Below, in pieces: positions 26,934 to 33,869 of a stretch of 36,078 nucleotides of DNA (position 1 is its first letter; the number at the start of each line of letters is the position of its first letter). The stretch is from Rhodanobacteraceae bacterium (GTDB lineage: Bacteria > Pseudomonadota > Gammaproteobacteria > Xanthomonadales > Rhodanobacteraceae), in assembly GCA_003142815.1 (NCBI GenBank), contig PLNP01000025.1, positions 6,859 to 42,936 of the forward strand, written 5' to 3'. The notes under the pieces were generated by a model. The model worked only from the letters and a program-made list of their open reading frames with translations, was not told the DNA's origin and ran no database searches. The translations under genes and the position numbers were made by a program.

Positions 26934-27700
26934 TAGTCATAGCCATGCCCACGAATGAGACGGCGGGCCTCATCGCCGCGCAGGTATTGCAGGAAGCCCT
27001 TGGCGGCGGCATTGTCCCTTGCGCGCACCAGCAGCACGGCGCTCTGCACGATGGGCTGGTGCCATGCTTGCGGGACCAGCCAGGATGATCCCTTCACCTG
27101 CTTCTGCGCCTCCAGCACCAGCGAGCGCGGCAGCAGTCCGACATCGGCATTGCCGGTGAACACGAACTGGGTGGCCTGGCCGACGTTCTCGCCGAGGACC
27201 AGACGGGACTGCAGTGCATCCCAACGACCGAGGTGGTGCAGCGCCTCGCGAGCTGCGGCTCCGTACGGCGCCAGTTCCGGATTGGCGATGGACAGCTTGT
27301 TGAACTGGCCGTTACGCAGCAGCGCTGCGCCATCGCCAATCAGACCAGGCTGGCGGCTCCACAACACCAGCCGCCCAGTGGCGTAGTCGCTCCGGGACGC
27401 GGGTACCGCCAGTCCTTCCTTCACCAGCCGGCGTGGAGTGGCGTCGTCTGCGGAAAGAAATACGTCGAAGGGGGCGCCATGGCTGATCTGGGCATACAGC
27501 GTGCCGGTGGAGGCGGCGCTGATCTGGATGGTGTGGCCGGACTGCTGGTGGTACTGCTGGGCCAGCAAACGCGCCACTTCACCGAAGTTCGATGCCACCG
27601 CCGCGCGTGCCTCACCCGCGTGACTGGGCAGGTTGCCCAGCAGCGAGGCCATGGCAAAGACAGTGGAAAGCAGGGAGCGGAATGTCACGTGCGATTCCAT
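26933..27700 (-). CDS. modA: Molybdate-binding periplasmic protein ModA
   Basis: A 255-residue substrate-binding protein. A Sec signal peptide (SLLSTVFAMASLLGNLPSHA) is followed by the mature start GEARAAVASNF. The ModA motifs ISAASTGTLYAQISHGAPFDVFLSAD and the GNADVGLLPRS hinge are present. The ATG at 27700 is preferred over 27718, which lies almost against a ModE-like palindrome. The stop codon abuts MITE copy 2. It is the first gene of modABC. Confidence 0.92.
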   Translation of the reverse strand: MESHVTFRSLLSTVFAMASLLGNLPSHAGEARAAVASNFGEVARLLAQQYHQQSGHTIQISAASTGTLYAQISHGAPFDVFLSADDATPRRLVKEGLAVPASRSDYATGRLVLWSRQPGLIGDGAALLRNGQFNKLSIANPELAPYGAAAREALHHLGRWDALQSRLVLGENVGQATQFVFTGNADVGLLPRSLVLEAQKQVKGSSWLVPQAWHQPIVQSAVLLVRARDNAAAKGFLQYLRGDEARRLIRGHGYD

Positions 27701-27723
27701 GGGAATGGGATGGCGCATAGCTT

Positions 27724-27743
27724 ATCGCCATATTGTCTATAGC
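27724..27743 (-). promoter_or_regulatory. Putative ModE-type operator upstream of modA
   Basis: On the plus strand an ATCGCCATAT block (27724-27733) is followed by TGTC and TATAGC (27738-27743), giving an imperfect palindrome GCCATA-N5-TATAGC. The left half resembles the E. coli ModE half-site. It lies about 24 bp upstream of the modA ATG, where a molybdate-responsive repressor would act. modE itself is not in the window. Confidence 0.35.
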
Positions 27744-27790
27744 TTTGCACGCCAGCTCCCGCTCTAGTCGGTATTGATGCCAGCAGGACC

Positions 27791-27945
27791 AAGCAGCACG
27801 GCATCGCGATCAGCATGGACGGCAAAGGCTGCTGGCGCGACAACGTGTTTGTCGAACGCCTGTGAAAATCGATCAAATACGAGTATGAGGAGGTCTATCT
27901 GCACGCCTACGACTCGGTCCCGCAGGCCAAACAATCATCGGAACG
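27791..27945 (+). pseudogene. Remnant of an IS3-family transposase (OrfB)
   Basis: About 50 codons match the integrase-core end of IS3-type transposases: HGIAISMDGKGCWRDNVFVE, then RL, then KSIKYEYEEVYLHAYDSV. The Trp normally after RL is replaced by a stop (TGA 27863-27865). No start, upstream DDE residues or terminal repeats are present. The fragment lies between the 5' end of modA and the 3' end of the acr3 gene and marks an old insertion boundary. Confidence 0.8.
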
Positions 27946-27996
27946 GGCGAGGCTGTACAGACAAGTAGGGCCAGCTCTCTTGTTCATGTCCTCTGC

Positions 27997-29046
27997 TCAG
28001 GCTGGCGATCTCTCATACCAGGCTTTCGACGCATTCACGACCCGTACAACCAGCAGCATCACCGGCACCTCGATCAGTACCCCCACCACGGTGGCCAGCG
28101 CTGCCCCAGAGTGAAAACCGAACAGATTAATTGCGGCTGCTACTGCCAACTCGAAGAAGTTGGATGCCCCAATCAAGGCGGACGGGCAGGCGATGTTGTG
28201 TTTTTCACCGACGGCGCGGTTCAGCCAGTAGGCCAACGCCGAGTTGAAGAATACTTGAATCAAGATCGGTACGGCCAACAGGGCGATCACCAGCGGTTGC
28301 TTCAAGATGGCTTCGCCCTGAAAGGCGAACAGCAGCACGAGGGTTGCCAGCAAGGCGGTGATCGACCACGGGCCGATCTTCGCCATCGCCGCGTCGAATG
28401 CCGCATCTCCTTTCGCCAGCAGCAACTTGCGCCAGAGTTGGGCAAGGATCACCGGAATTACGATGTAAAGCACCACCGACGTGATGAGTGTTGCCCACGG
28501 CACGGTAATAGCCGAGATGCCGAGTAGGAACGCCACCAGCGGCGCGAAGGCCACGACCATGATGCTGTCGTTCAACGCCACCTGCGACAGGGTAAACAGC
28601 GGATCGCCGCCGGTCAGTCGGCTCCACACGAACACCATGGCCGTACAAGGAGCGGCGGCCAGCAGGATCAATCCGGCTATGTAGCTGTCGAGCTGGTCGG
28701 CGGGCAGCATCGGTGCAAACAGATGGCGGATGAACAGCCAGCCGAGGAAGGCCATCGAGAATGGTTTCACCAGCCAGTTCACGAACAGCGTCACACCGAT
28801 CCCGCGCACATGCTGGCGTAATTCACGCAAAGCGGAGAAATCCACTTTCATCAGCATCGGGATGATCATTACCCAGATCAGCAGTCCGACCGGCAGGTTG
28901 ACCTGGGCGACTTCCATGCGGCCGATAGCCTGAAAGACACTTGGCAAGAACTGGCCCAAGGCGATGCCGGTGACGATGCAGAGGAACACCCACACGGTCA
29001 GGTAGCGCTCGAACACGCTCATCGGCACGCCCACCGATTTTTTCAT
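27997..29046 (-). CDS. acr3: Arsenite efflux transporter ACR3
   Basis: A 349-residue membrane protein with about ten helices that exports As(III) using the proton-motive force. The conserved cysteine motif is in LAAAPCTAMVFVWSRLTGGD. Other family marks are NWLVKPFSMAFLGW and ACPSALIGASNFFELAVAAA. The ATG at 29046 (MKKSVGV) is chosen; an in-frame TTG at 29070 would add eight residues. It is the last gene of the minus-strand ars operon. Confidence 0.93.
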   Translation of the reverse strand: MKKSVGVPMSVFERYLTVWVFLCIVTGIALGQFLPSVFQAIGRMEVAQVNLPVGLLIWVMIIPMLMKVDFSALRELRQHVRGIGVTLFVNWLVKPFSMAFLGWLFIRHLFAPMLPADQLDSYIAGLILLAAAPCTAMVFVWSRLTGGDPLFTLSQVALNDSIMVVAFAPLVAFLLGISAITVPWATLITSVVLYIVIPVILAQLWRKLLLAKGDAAFDAAMAKIGPWSITALLATLVLLFAFQGEAILKQPLVIALLAVPILIQVFFNSALAYWLNRAVGEKHNIACPSALIGASNFFELAVAAAINLFGFHSGAALATVVGVLIEVPVMLLVVRVVNASKAWYERSPA

Positions 29047-29086
29047 GGTGACTTCACATTGAGCAGACAAAGCAGTGGTCTCCGGG

Positions 29087-29589
29087 TTATTCGTCGCGTT
29101 GCCGGCCCAGTTCGCCGAGCTTAGTTTGCAGGGACAGGCGGTCGATCTTGTTTATGGGCAGACTGAGAAACAGGCGGATGCGGTTGGCAATTTGCGCTTG
29201 AGTAATACGAAACGCTTTGAACTGCTGATCGTGATCACCTTCAACCGCTGTCGGGTCTGCGAAGCCCCAATGCGCAGTGATGGGCTGGCCGGGCCATGCC
29301 GGGCAAGTCTCGCCGGCGGCCTGGTCAACACCGTAAAGATGAAATCCATCGGCGGCGCGTCGGGCGCAGCGAACTCTGTCCAACTCTTGCTTCGCAAGCC
29401 GCCTATGTCGAAGCGCCGCCCGGCGAGCACTTCCAGCGTCATCGGATGCACTTCGTCGCGCGGATGGCTGCCCGCGCTGTAAGCCTTGAAGCGGTCGCGG
29501 CCAAGATGATTCATCACGACCTCGGCCATGATGCTGCGGGCCGAGTTACTCGTGCAGATGAAAAGTACGTTGTAGATTTTGTCGGCCAT
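29087..29589 (-). pseudogene. arsC: Second arsenate reductase (low-MW phosphatase type), frameshifted
   Basis: The N-terminal half is a good ArsC: the P-loop CTSNSARS (Cys-x5-Arg), YSAGSHPRDEVHPMTLEVL and the SKSW motif, up to MDFIFTV. A single-base deletion near 29326-29332 then shifts the frame. The continuation DQAAGETCPAWPGQPITAHW to the end lies in the adjacent frame. The expected redox Cys of the FTVCDQ motif falls at the lesion. If the base is truly missing, the gene is dead, but the intact arsC at 31772 would compensate. A sequencing error cannot be excluded. Confidence 0.85.
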
Positions 29590-29590
29590 G

Positions 29591-31360
29591 TCAGGCTTCT
29601 TCTGTGATGTGGCCCGTCAGTTCCAGCAGACGATCAACGCCGACCGGTTCTTCTCTCAGGAGTGGAACGACCGCATAGCGCTGGGCGTGGTGGGTGGCTA
29701 CGGCGTCGATTTCGCGCAGCTCGTTGCGCGCACGCTGACGCAGCAAAGGTGAGTGCGGCTGAGCGGCTGCCACGCTGTTATTGATGATCCAAGTCCACGG
29801 CTCGATGGCAGCGCGGCGCAAGTCCGCTTGCAGGTTGGCCGCCTCCAGCACGGGCGTGGTTTCCGCCAACGTCACCAGCAGCACCTTGGTTTGCTTCGGG
29901 TCTTGCAACTGCATCATCGGCGTGACGTAGTGCAAGCCCGTGTTGCCCATCTGGCGCGTGACTTCCCGGTGGTAAGCGCCGGTCGCGTCGAGCAGCAGCA
30001 GGGTATGTCCGGTGGGTGCGGTGTCCATCACCACGAATTTCTTGTCCGCCTCGCGGATGATGCGCGAGAAGGCTTGGAATACGGCGATTTCCTCGGTGCA
30101 AGGTGAGCGCAAATCCTCTTCCAGCAGTGCACGGCCTGCTGCGTCGAGCTGCGCGCCTTTGGTGTCCAGCACATGCTGCCGGTAACGCTCGGTTTCGGCG
30201 TGCGGGTCGATCCGGCTCACGGTGAGGTTGTCCAGCGAGTCATTCAACGTTTCGGTGAGATGGGCAGCCGGGTCGGAGGTGGTGAGGTGTACCGGTAGGC
30301 CACGATGGGCCAGCTCTATGGCCACTGCGGCAGCCAGGGTGGTCTTGCCGACCCCGCCTTTGCCCATCAACATCACGAGGCCATGTCCGTCGGCGGCGAT
30401 GCCATCGACCAGCGCCGAGAGGCTGGGTGCAACGAGGCTGATCGGCTGTTCTTCTCGGGAGACCAACTGCGGGACCGTTTTAGCGAGCAACTGGTGCAGG
30501 GCATCAAGCCCCACCAGATCGAAGGGCTTGAGGGCCACCTGATCGCACGGCAAGGCCTTGAGCACATCGGGAATCGCGGATAAAGCTGCTCGCTCGCGGT
30601 CGCCGATCGCCGCAGCCAGCGCATCCTGTGCCGCTTCGCTGCGGGGCAGCACGCCGTTGATGACGAGATATTGCTGCGACAGGCCAATGGCCGCGAGTTC
30701 TTCATGCGTGCGGGCGGCTTCGCGCAAGGTGGCCTGTTGCGCACGAGCGACCAGAACCAGGCGCGTGCGCCGGGCATCGGCCAAGGCTTCGACGGCGGCC
30801 TTGTACTGGCTGCGCTGCTTTTCCAGACCGGCCAATGGGCTGAGGCAGGACGCGTCGCCCTTGCCTTCTTCCAGAAAACCGCTCCAGGCGCCGGGCAGTT
30901 GCAGCAGTCGGATGGTGTGCCCAGTCGGAGCCGTGTCGAAAATGATGTGATCGTAGTCGGTAGTCAGTGCCGGGTCGGTGAGCAGCGCGGTGAACTCGTC
31001 GAAGGCTGCAATCTCGGTCGTGCAGGCGCCGGAAAGTTGTTCCTCGATGCCTTTGACCACGGTTTCCGGCAGCACGCCACGCACCGGGCCGACGATGCGG
31101 TCGCGGTAGGCCTGTGCCGCAGCCTGCGGATCGATTTCCAACGCAAACAAACGCGGAACGGCAGGAATGGCGCTGATCTGATTGCCGATGCTGACACCAA
31201 ACACCTGCCCCACGTTCGAGGCCGGGTCGGTGCTGACCAGCAGCACGCGCTGACCGGCTTCGGCGAGCTGGATGGCCGTTGCGCAGGCAATCGAAGTTTT
31301 GCCTACACCGCCTTTCCCGGTGAAGAAGAGGAAGCGCGGAGGATGTTCGAGGAATCTCAC
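29591..31360 (-). CDS. arsA: Arsenite-stimulated efflux ATPase ArsA
   Basis: A 589-residue tandem ATPase. Both halves carry the deviant Walker A GKGGVGKT (near residue 15 and near residue 333) and the signal-transduction motif DTAPTGHT. Arsenite-binding cysteines lie in the STEI/CTEEI segments (ACTTEIAAF and PCTEEIAVF). ArsA normally energises ArsB; here it accompanies ACR3, an arrangement also found in other bacteria. It sits between arsD and the frameshifted arsC2 with tight spacing. Confidence 0.95.
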   Translation of the reverse strand: MRFLEHPPRFLFFTGKGGVGKTSIACATAIQLAEAGQRVLLVSTDPASNVGQVFGVSIGNQISAIPAVPRLFALEIDPQAAAQAYRDRIVGPVRGVLPETVVKGIEEQLSGACTTEIAAFDEFTALLTDPALTTDYDHIIFDTAPTGHTIRLLQLPGAWSGFLEEGKGDASCLSPLAGLEKQRSQYKAAVEALADARRTRLVLVARAQQATLREAARTHEELAAIGLSQQYLVINGVLPRSEAAQDALAAAIGDRERAALSAIPDVLKALPCDQVALKPFDLVGLDALHQLLAKTVPQLVSREEQPISLVAPSLSALVDGIAADGHGLVMLMGKGGVGKTTLAAAVAIELAHRGLPVHLTTSDPAAHLTETLNDSLDNLTVSRIDPHAETERYRQHVLDTKGAQLDAAGRALLEEDLRSPCTEEIAVFQAFSRIIREADKKFVVMDTAPTGHTLLLLDATGAYHREVTRQMGNTGLHYVTPMMQLQDPKQTKVLLVTLAETTPVLEAANLQADLRRAAIEPWTWIINNSVAAAQPHSPLLRQRARNELREIDAVATHHAQRYAVVPLLREEPVGVDRLLELTGHITEEA

Positions 31361-31377
31361 GATGGCATCTCCAAGGC

Positions 31378-31740
31378 TCAGCAGCAGCGGCTGCCAGAGC
31401 AGCAGCTATTGGCGGGTTTCGAATCGGCGGCGGCCTGCGCGATATTTGCCCAGCGGGCCAGTTCAGCACGGTTGGGGTAGCGGCCCGTCAAGGCGACTTT
31501 CCCGTCAACGAGAATCAGCGGCAACGCTTCTTGGCCGGAGCGTTCCAAGAATCCCTTCACCGCCGGATTTTCAGCGAAGGCCATCGGTTGCTGGGCCAGA
31601 TTGAAACGCTCAATCTGCGCACCCTTCTGTTTGGCCCAATTCACGTCAGCCGAGAAGCTGACCAAAGCTTGATCGATATCGACACCGCACACACCGGTGC
31701 TGCAACACAGCGCCGGGTCAAACACTTGGATAGTTTTCAT
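31378..31740 (-). CDS. arsD: Arsenic metallochaperone ArsD
   Basis: A 120-residue protein that passes As(III) to ArsA. The conserved vicinal Cys12-Cys13 and Cys18 are seen in DPALCCSTGVCG. A C-terminal Cys-rich tail (SCCSGSRCC) is also present. The order arsD-arsA fits the known partnership. A TCAA-ATA-TTGA inverted repeat lies in the 31-bp gap between arsC and arsD. Confidence 0.94.
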   Translation of the reverse strand: MKTIQVFDPALCCSTGVCGVDIDQALVSFSADVNWAKQKGAQIERFNLAQQPMAFAENPAVKGFLERSGQEALPLILVDGKVALTGRYPNRAELARWANIAQAAADSKPANSCCSGSRCC

Positions 31741-31752
31741 TTGAAATCTCCA

Positions 31753-31763
31753 TCAAATATTGA
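31753..31763 (-). promoter_or_regulatory. Short inverted repeat between arsC and arsD, possible second ArsR site
   Basis: TCAA-ATA-TTGA is a perfect 4-bp inverted repeat in an A/T-rich gap. It resembles the TCAAC-CAAT-GTTGA repeat in the arsR promoter. ArsR proteins bind such A/T-rich palindromes, so an internal operator is possible but unproven. Confidence 0.3.
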
Positions 31764-31771
31764 AATAAGAA

Positions 31772-32251
31772 TCAAGAAAAAAGCGCGCCGATCCGGTCCA
31801 ACTCCGCTTTCAGGCGGGCAGGGTCGTTTTTCAGTTCGGCCGACGGGAGAGCGAAGAAGGCTTCCATCCGAGCGCGCAGAATGCGGTAAGCCGTCATGAA
31901 GGCCGCGTCGATTTCCGCGTCCGTGCCGGTGGCGTGGGCCGGGTCTTCCAGACCCCAGTGGGTGCGCAGCACCGGACCAAGGTAAGCCGGGCAGGTTTCA
32001 CCCGCTGCGCTGGAGCAGACGGTAATGACCACATCGGGGGTCAACGGCAGGTTGTCCCATGGCTTGCTGTGCAAGCCGTCGGTGGAGATGCCTTCACGGG
32101 CCAGCAGTGCGAGTGAGCGCGGATTTACCTGTCCAGTGGACTTGCTGCCAGCACTCATGGCTTTCCAGCCAGCAGGTGCGAGTTGGTTGAAGATGGCTTC
32201 GGCCATGATCGATCGACAGGAGTTGCCAGTGCAGAGAAAGAGGACATTCAT
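31772..32251 (-). CDS. arsC: Arsenate reductase ArsC (low-MW protein tyrosine phosphatase family)
   Basis: A 159-residue enzyme that reduces arsenate to arsenite. The P-loop is LFLCTGNSCRS (Cys-x5-Arg), and MSAGSKSTGQVNPRSLALL, LHSKPWD and VITVCSSAAGETCPAYLG follow, providing the redox cysteines. It is intact, unlike the arsC copy downstream. It starts 3 bp after the arsR stop region, so it is the second gene of the operon. Confidence 0.95.
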   Translation of the reverse strand: MNVLFLCTGNSCRSIMAEAIFNQLAPAGWKAMSAGSKSTGQVNPRSLALLAREGISTDGLHSKPWDNLPLTPDVVITVCSSAAGETCPAYLGPVLRTHWGLEDPAHATGTDAEIDAAFMTAYRILRARMEAFFALPSAELKNDPARLKAELDRIGALFS

Positions 32252-32254
32252 GTT

Positions 32255-32626
32255 TCAGGGCTTCACTTGGGTTGGAGAGATCGGAGGAAGTACAGCATCG
32301 GAGCACTTCGATGCGGCACGCATGTCCGCGCACTGCTCGGGGTGGCCGGAGCAACACTCTTCGGTTAGGTAGGCGATCAAGTCCAGCATCAACGAGATGT
32401 TGGCCCGATAGCGTTGAAAGCGGCCCTCCTGTTCGACCGTGAGCAGGCGGGCTTGTGTCAGAGCCTTCAGATGGAACGAAAGATTGGTTGGTGGCACGTC
32501 GAGGGTCGTGGCGATCGCGCCGGCGACCATGCCTTCCGGACCTTTCTTGACTAGCAGCCGGAACACATCGAGTCGTATGCCTGATGAGAGCGATTCAAAA
32601 GCGGAGATGACGGTATTTTTTTTCAT
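32255..32626 (-). CDS. arsR: Arsenical resistance repressor ArsR
   Basis: A 123-residue winged-helix SmtB/ArsR repressor. The recognition helix region is VPPTNLSFHLKALTQARLL, followed by the wing VEQEGRFQRYRANI. Cysteines in EECCSGHPEQC near the C-terminus probably form the As(III) site, as in ArsR variants with C-terminal sites. The ATG at 32626 (MKKNTVISAF) fits the family; a longer frame from 32740 crosses the promoter. The -10 lies so close that the mRNA may be leaderless. Confidence 0.93.
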   Translation of the reverse strand: MKKNTVISAFESLSSGIRLDVFRLLVKKGPEGMVAGAIATTLDVPPTNLSFHLKALTQARLLTVEQEGRFQRYRANISLMLDLIAYLTEECCSGHPEQCADMRAASKCSDAVLPPISPTQVKP

Positions 32627-32660
32627 AGTATGACTATACAACAAATCAACCAATGTTGAA
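32625..32660 (-). promoter_or_regulatory. arsR promoter with two overlapping palindromic operators
   Basis: On the minus strand a -35 TTCAAC (32660-32655) and -10 TATAGT (32638-32633) are spaced by 16 bp. Two perfect inverted repeats overlie them: TCAAC-CAAT-GTTGA (32646-32659) over the -35 and ATAGT-ATG-ACTAT (32625-32637) over the -10 and start codon. Repression by ArsR at either is expected. The predicted start of transcription coincides with the ATG. Confidence 0.55.
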
Positions 32661-32715
32661 ATAAAACTCGCCATTTTCCTGTGCGGACACAAGGGCCAGG
32701 GTTGGCGATGTCTGA

Positions 32716-32853
32716 GGCTGGCAAGGGCGTGGACGTTCATTGCGTGCGCTGCACGCGGCGCTGATTGGCATCGAGCTGGAGTTGCTACCCGGTCAGCACG
32801 CTGAAATGGCCAATTGCAATACTCCCGAGCAATGGCAGGAGTTGTCCCGATGA
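32716..32853 (+). pseudogene. C-terminal remnant resembling MobA (Mo cofactor guanylyltransferase)
   Basis: An open stretch reads RSLRALHAALIGIELELLPG and ends EMANCNTPEQWQELSR. The NxNTPE-type ending with a helix after it is like the C-terminus of MobA. The rest of the gene is missing; upstream sequence runs into the ars promoter. The stop overlaps the next gene start (ATGA), so they once formed an operon. MobA would fit beside nar genes, since NarG carries bis-MGD. The identification is tentative. Confidence 0.4.
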
Positions 32854-33224
32854 AGCTGCAGATTCAGGCGCAGAACCTGCGCTTCCGCATCGATAAGGCC
32901 GAACTTGGGCGTCTGTTGAGTGGAGAGTCCGTAGAGAACGTCACGCACCTCGGCGAAGGAACTACCTTCGGCCAATCGGTCCGGCTGGCGGAGATGGATG
33001 TCCCGACGCTGGCCGCGCAGAACAATCACGTGGCATTGACTTTGCCGCGTGCATGGGTGGCCGACTATGCCCGACGCCTTCCGAGTCGTGCCGGTATCGA
33101 GTTCACCGTTCCGATCGGCAGCGATGCCCACATCCTGGAGCTCGCTTTCGAAGTCGACGTGCGCGACAGCGTGCGGGTTCGCCGTGCGGAACGCGAACAA
33201 GGGCCGCCATCGGCAGGTAATTGA
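32850..33224 (+). CDS. Hypothetical protein upstream of the nar operon
   Basis: A 124-residue protein I do not recognise by name. It starts MKLQIQAQNLRFRIDKAELG, continues with alternating short strands, and has no signal peptide or membrane helix. The composition suggests a small beta-rich soluble domain. It overlaps the MobA-like remnant by ATGA and lies just before the FNR-type box of the nar genes. With its original upstream gene truncated, its own promoter is unclear. Confidence 0.65.
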   Translation: MKLQIQAQNLRFRIDKAELGRLLSGESVENVTHLGEGTTFGQSVRLAEMDVPTLAAQNNHVALTLPRAWVADYARRLPSRAGIEFTVPIGSDAHILELAFEVDVRDSVRVRRAEREQGPPSAGN

Positions 33225-33235
33225 TGCGAGCCAGT

Positions 33236-33249
33236 TGATCTGAGTCAAG
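33236..33249 (+). promoter_or_regulatory. FNR-type box upstream of the nar genes
   Basis: TTGAT-CTGA-GTCAA matches nine of ten consensus positions. It stands 145 bp before the narK remnant start. At class II spacing the -10 region is A/T-rich but poor (AATTGA; CAAATT two bases earlier is slightly better). Control by FNR/Anr, probably with a NarL-type factor, is usual for nar operons. No other gene is seen in 33225-33393. Confidence 0.65.
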
Positions 33250-33393
33250 CGGAGATCGGCCGCTGAGGCAAATTGACGCCGGACAAGATACGGGATCTGG
33301 CCGTATGGGATGCTAACGCAACGGTAGCGACGTCGGCCGGAAATGAGTCCGGTCGGTCGCTATAGCGACAGGTTTTCCCTCGAGGAGCGCGTC

Positions 33394-33807
33394 ATGAACG
33401 CCCCAATTGCCAGCTCAATGCGACGTGAAGGTTCCTTCATCCATGAGTGGCACCCGGAGGACCAGGAACGCATAGGTCATCGGATTGACGTCGCGGGGAA
33501 CTGGGTCTTGATCAGCATCGTCCCGGTGATCTTCCGCACGTTGCATGAGCGTCTGTCAGCCAGTGCTGACGAGCCTGGCAAGGTGGCAGTGATGCGCCAG
33601 GCCGGCATCGACTCGGCAGCGCTGATCGGCTTTAGTTCGGCTATCGGCGCCTATGGCGGCTTCTTCATTCCCAAGAGCTACGGTTCCTCCATCACCATGA
33701 CTGGTGGTCCGGAAATGGCGCTGTGCGGCTTCATTGCGTTCTACCTCAGCTGTCTTGTGACCACGTGGTGGTGGTACTTCCAGCGCGGTGCGCAGGCACC
33801 GTGCTGA
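33394..33807 (+). pseudogene. narK: Nitrate/nitrite transporter NarK with a large in-frame internal deletion
   Basis: 137 codons against roughly 450 for NarK. The first ~35 residues resemble a NarK2 N-terminus (SFIHEWHPEDQERIGHRI). The text then jumps at about GNWVLIS to the far C-terminal part: IVPVIFRTLHERL, the AGIDSAALIGFSSAIGAYGG segment and FIPKSYGSSITMTGG. At least two-thirds of the helices, including the nitrate-binding arginine helices, are lost. The frame stays open and the RBS (GAGGAG before ATG 33394) is good, so a short membrane protein may still be made. Confidence 0.8.
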
Positions 33808-33869
33808 TCGCAACGACGAAACAGGATGCGTGACATGACGATGCAACCGATTGCCAAGAAGGTTTTCCC

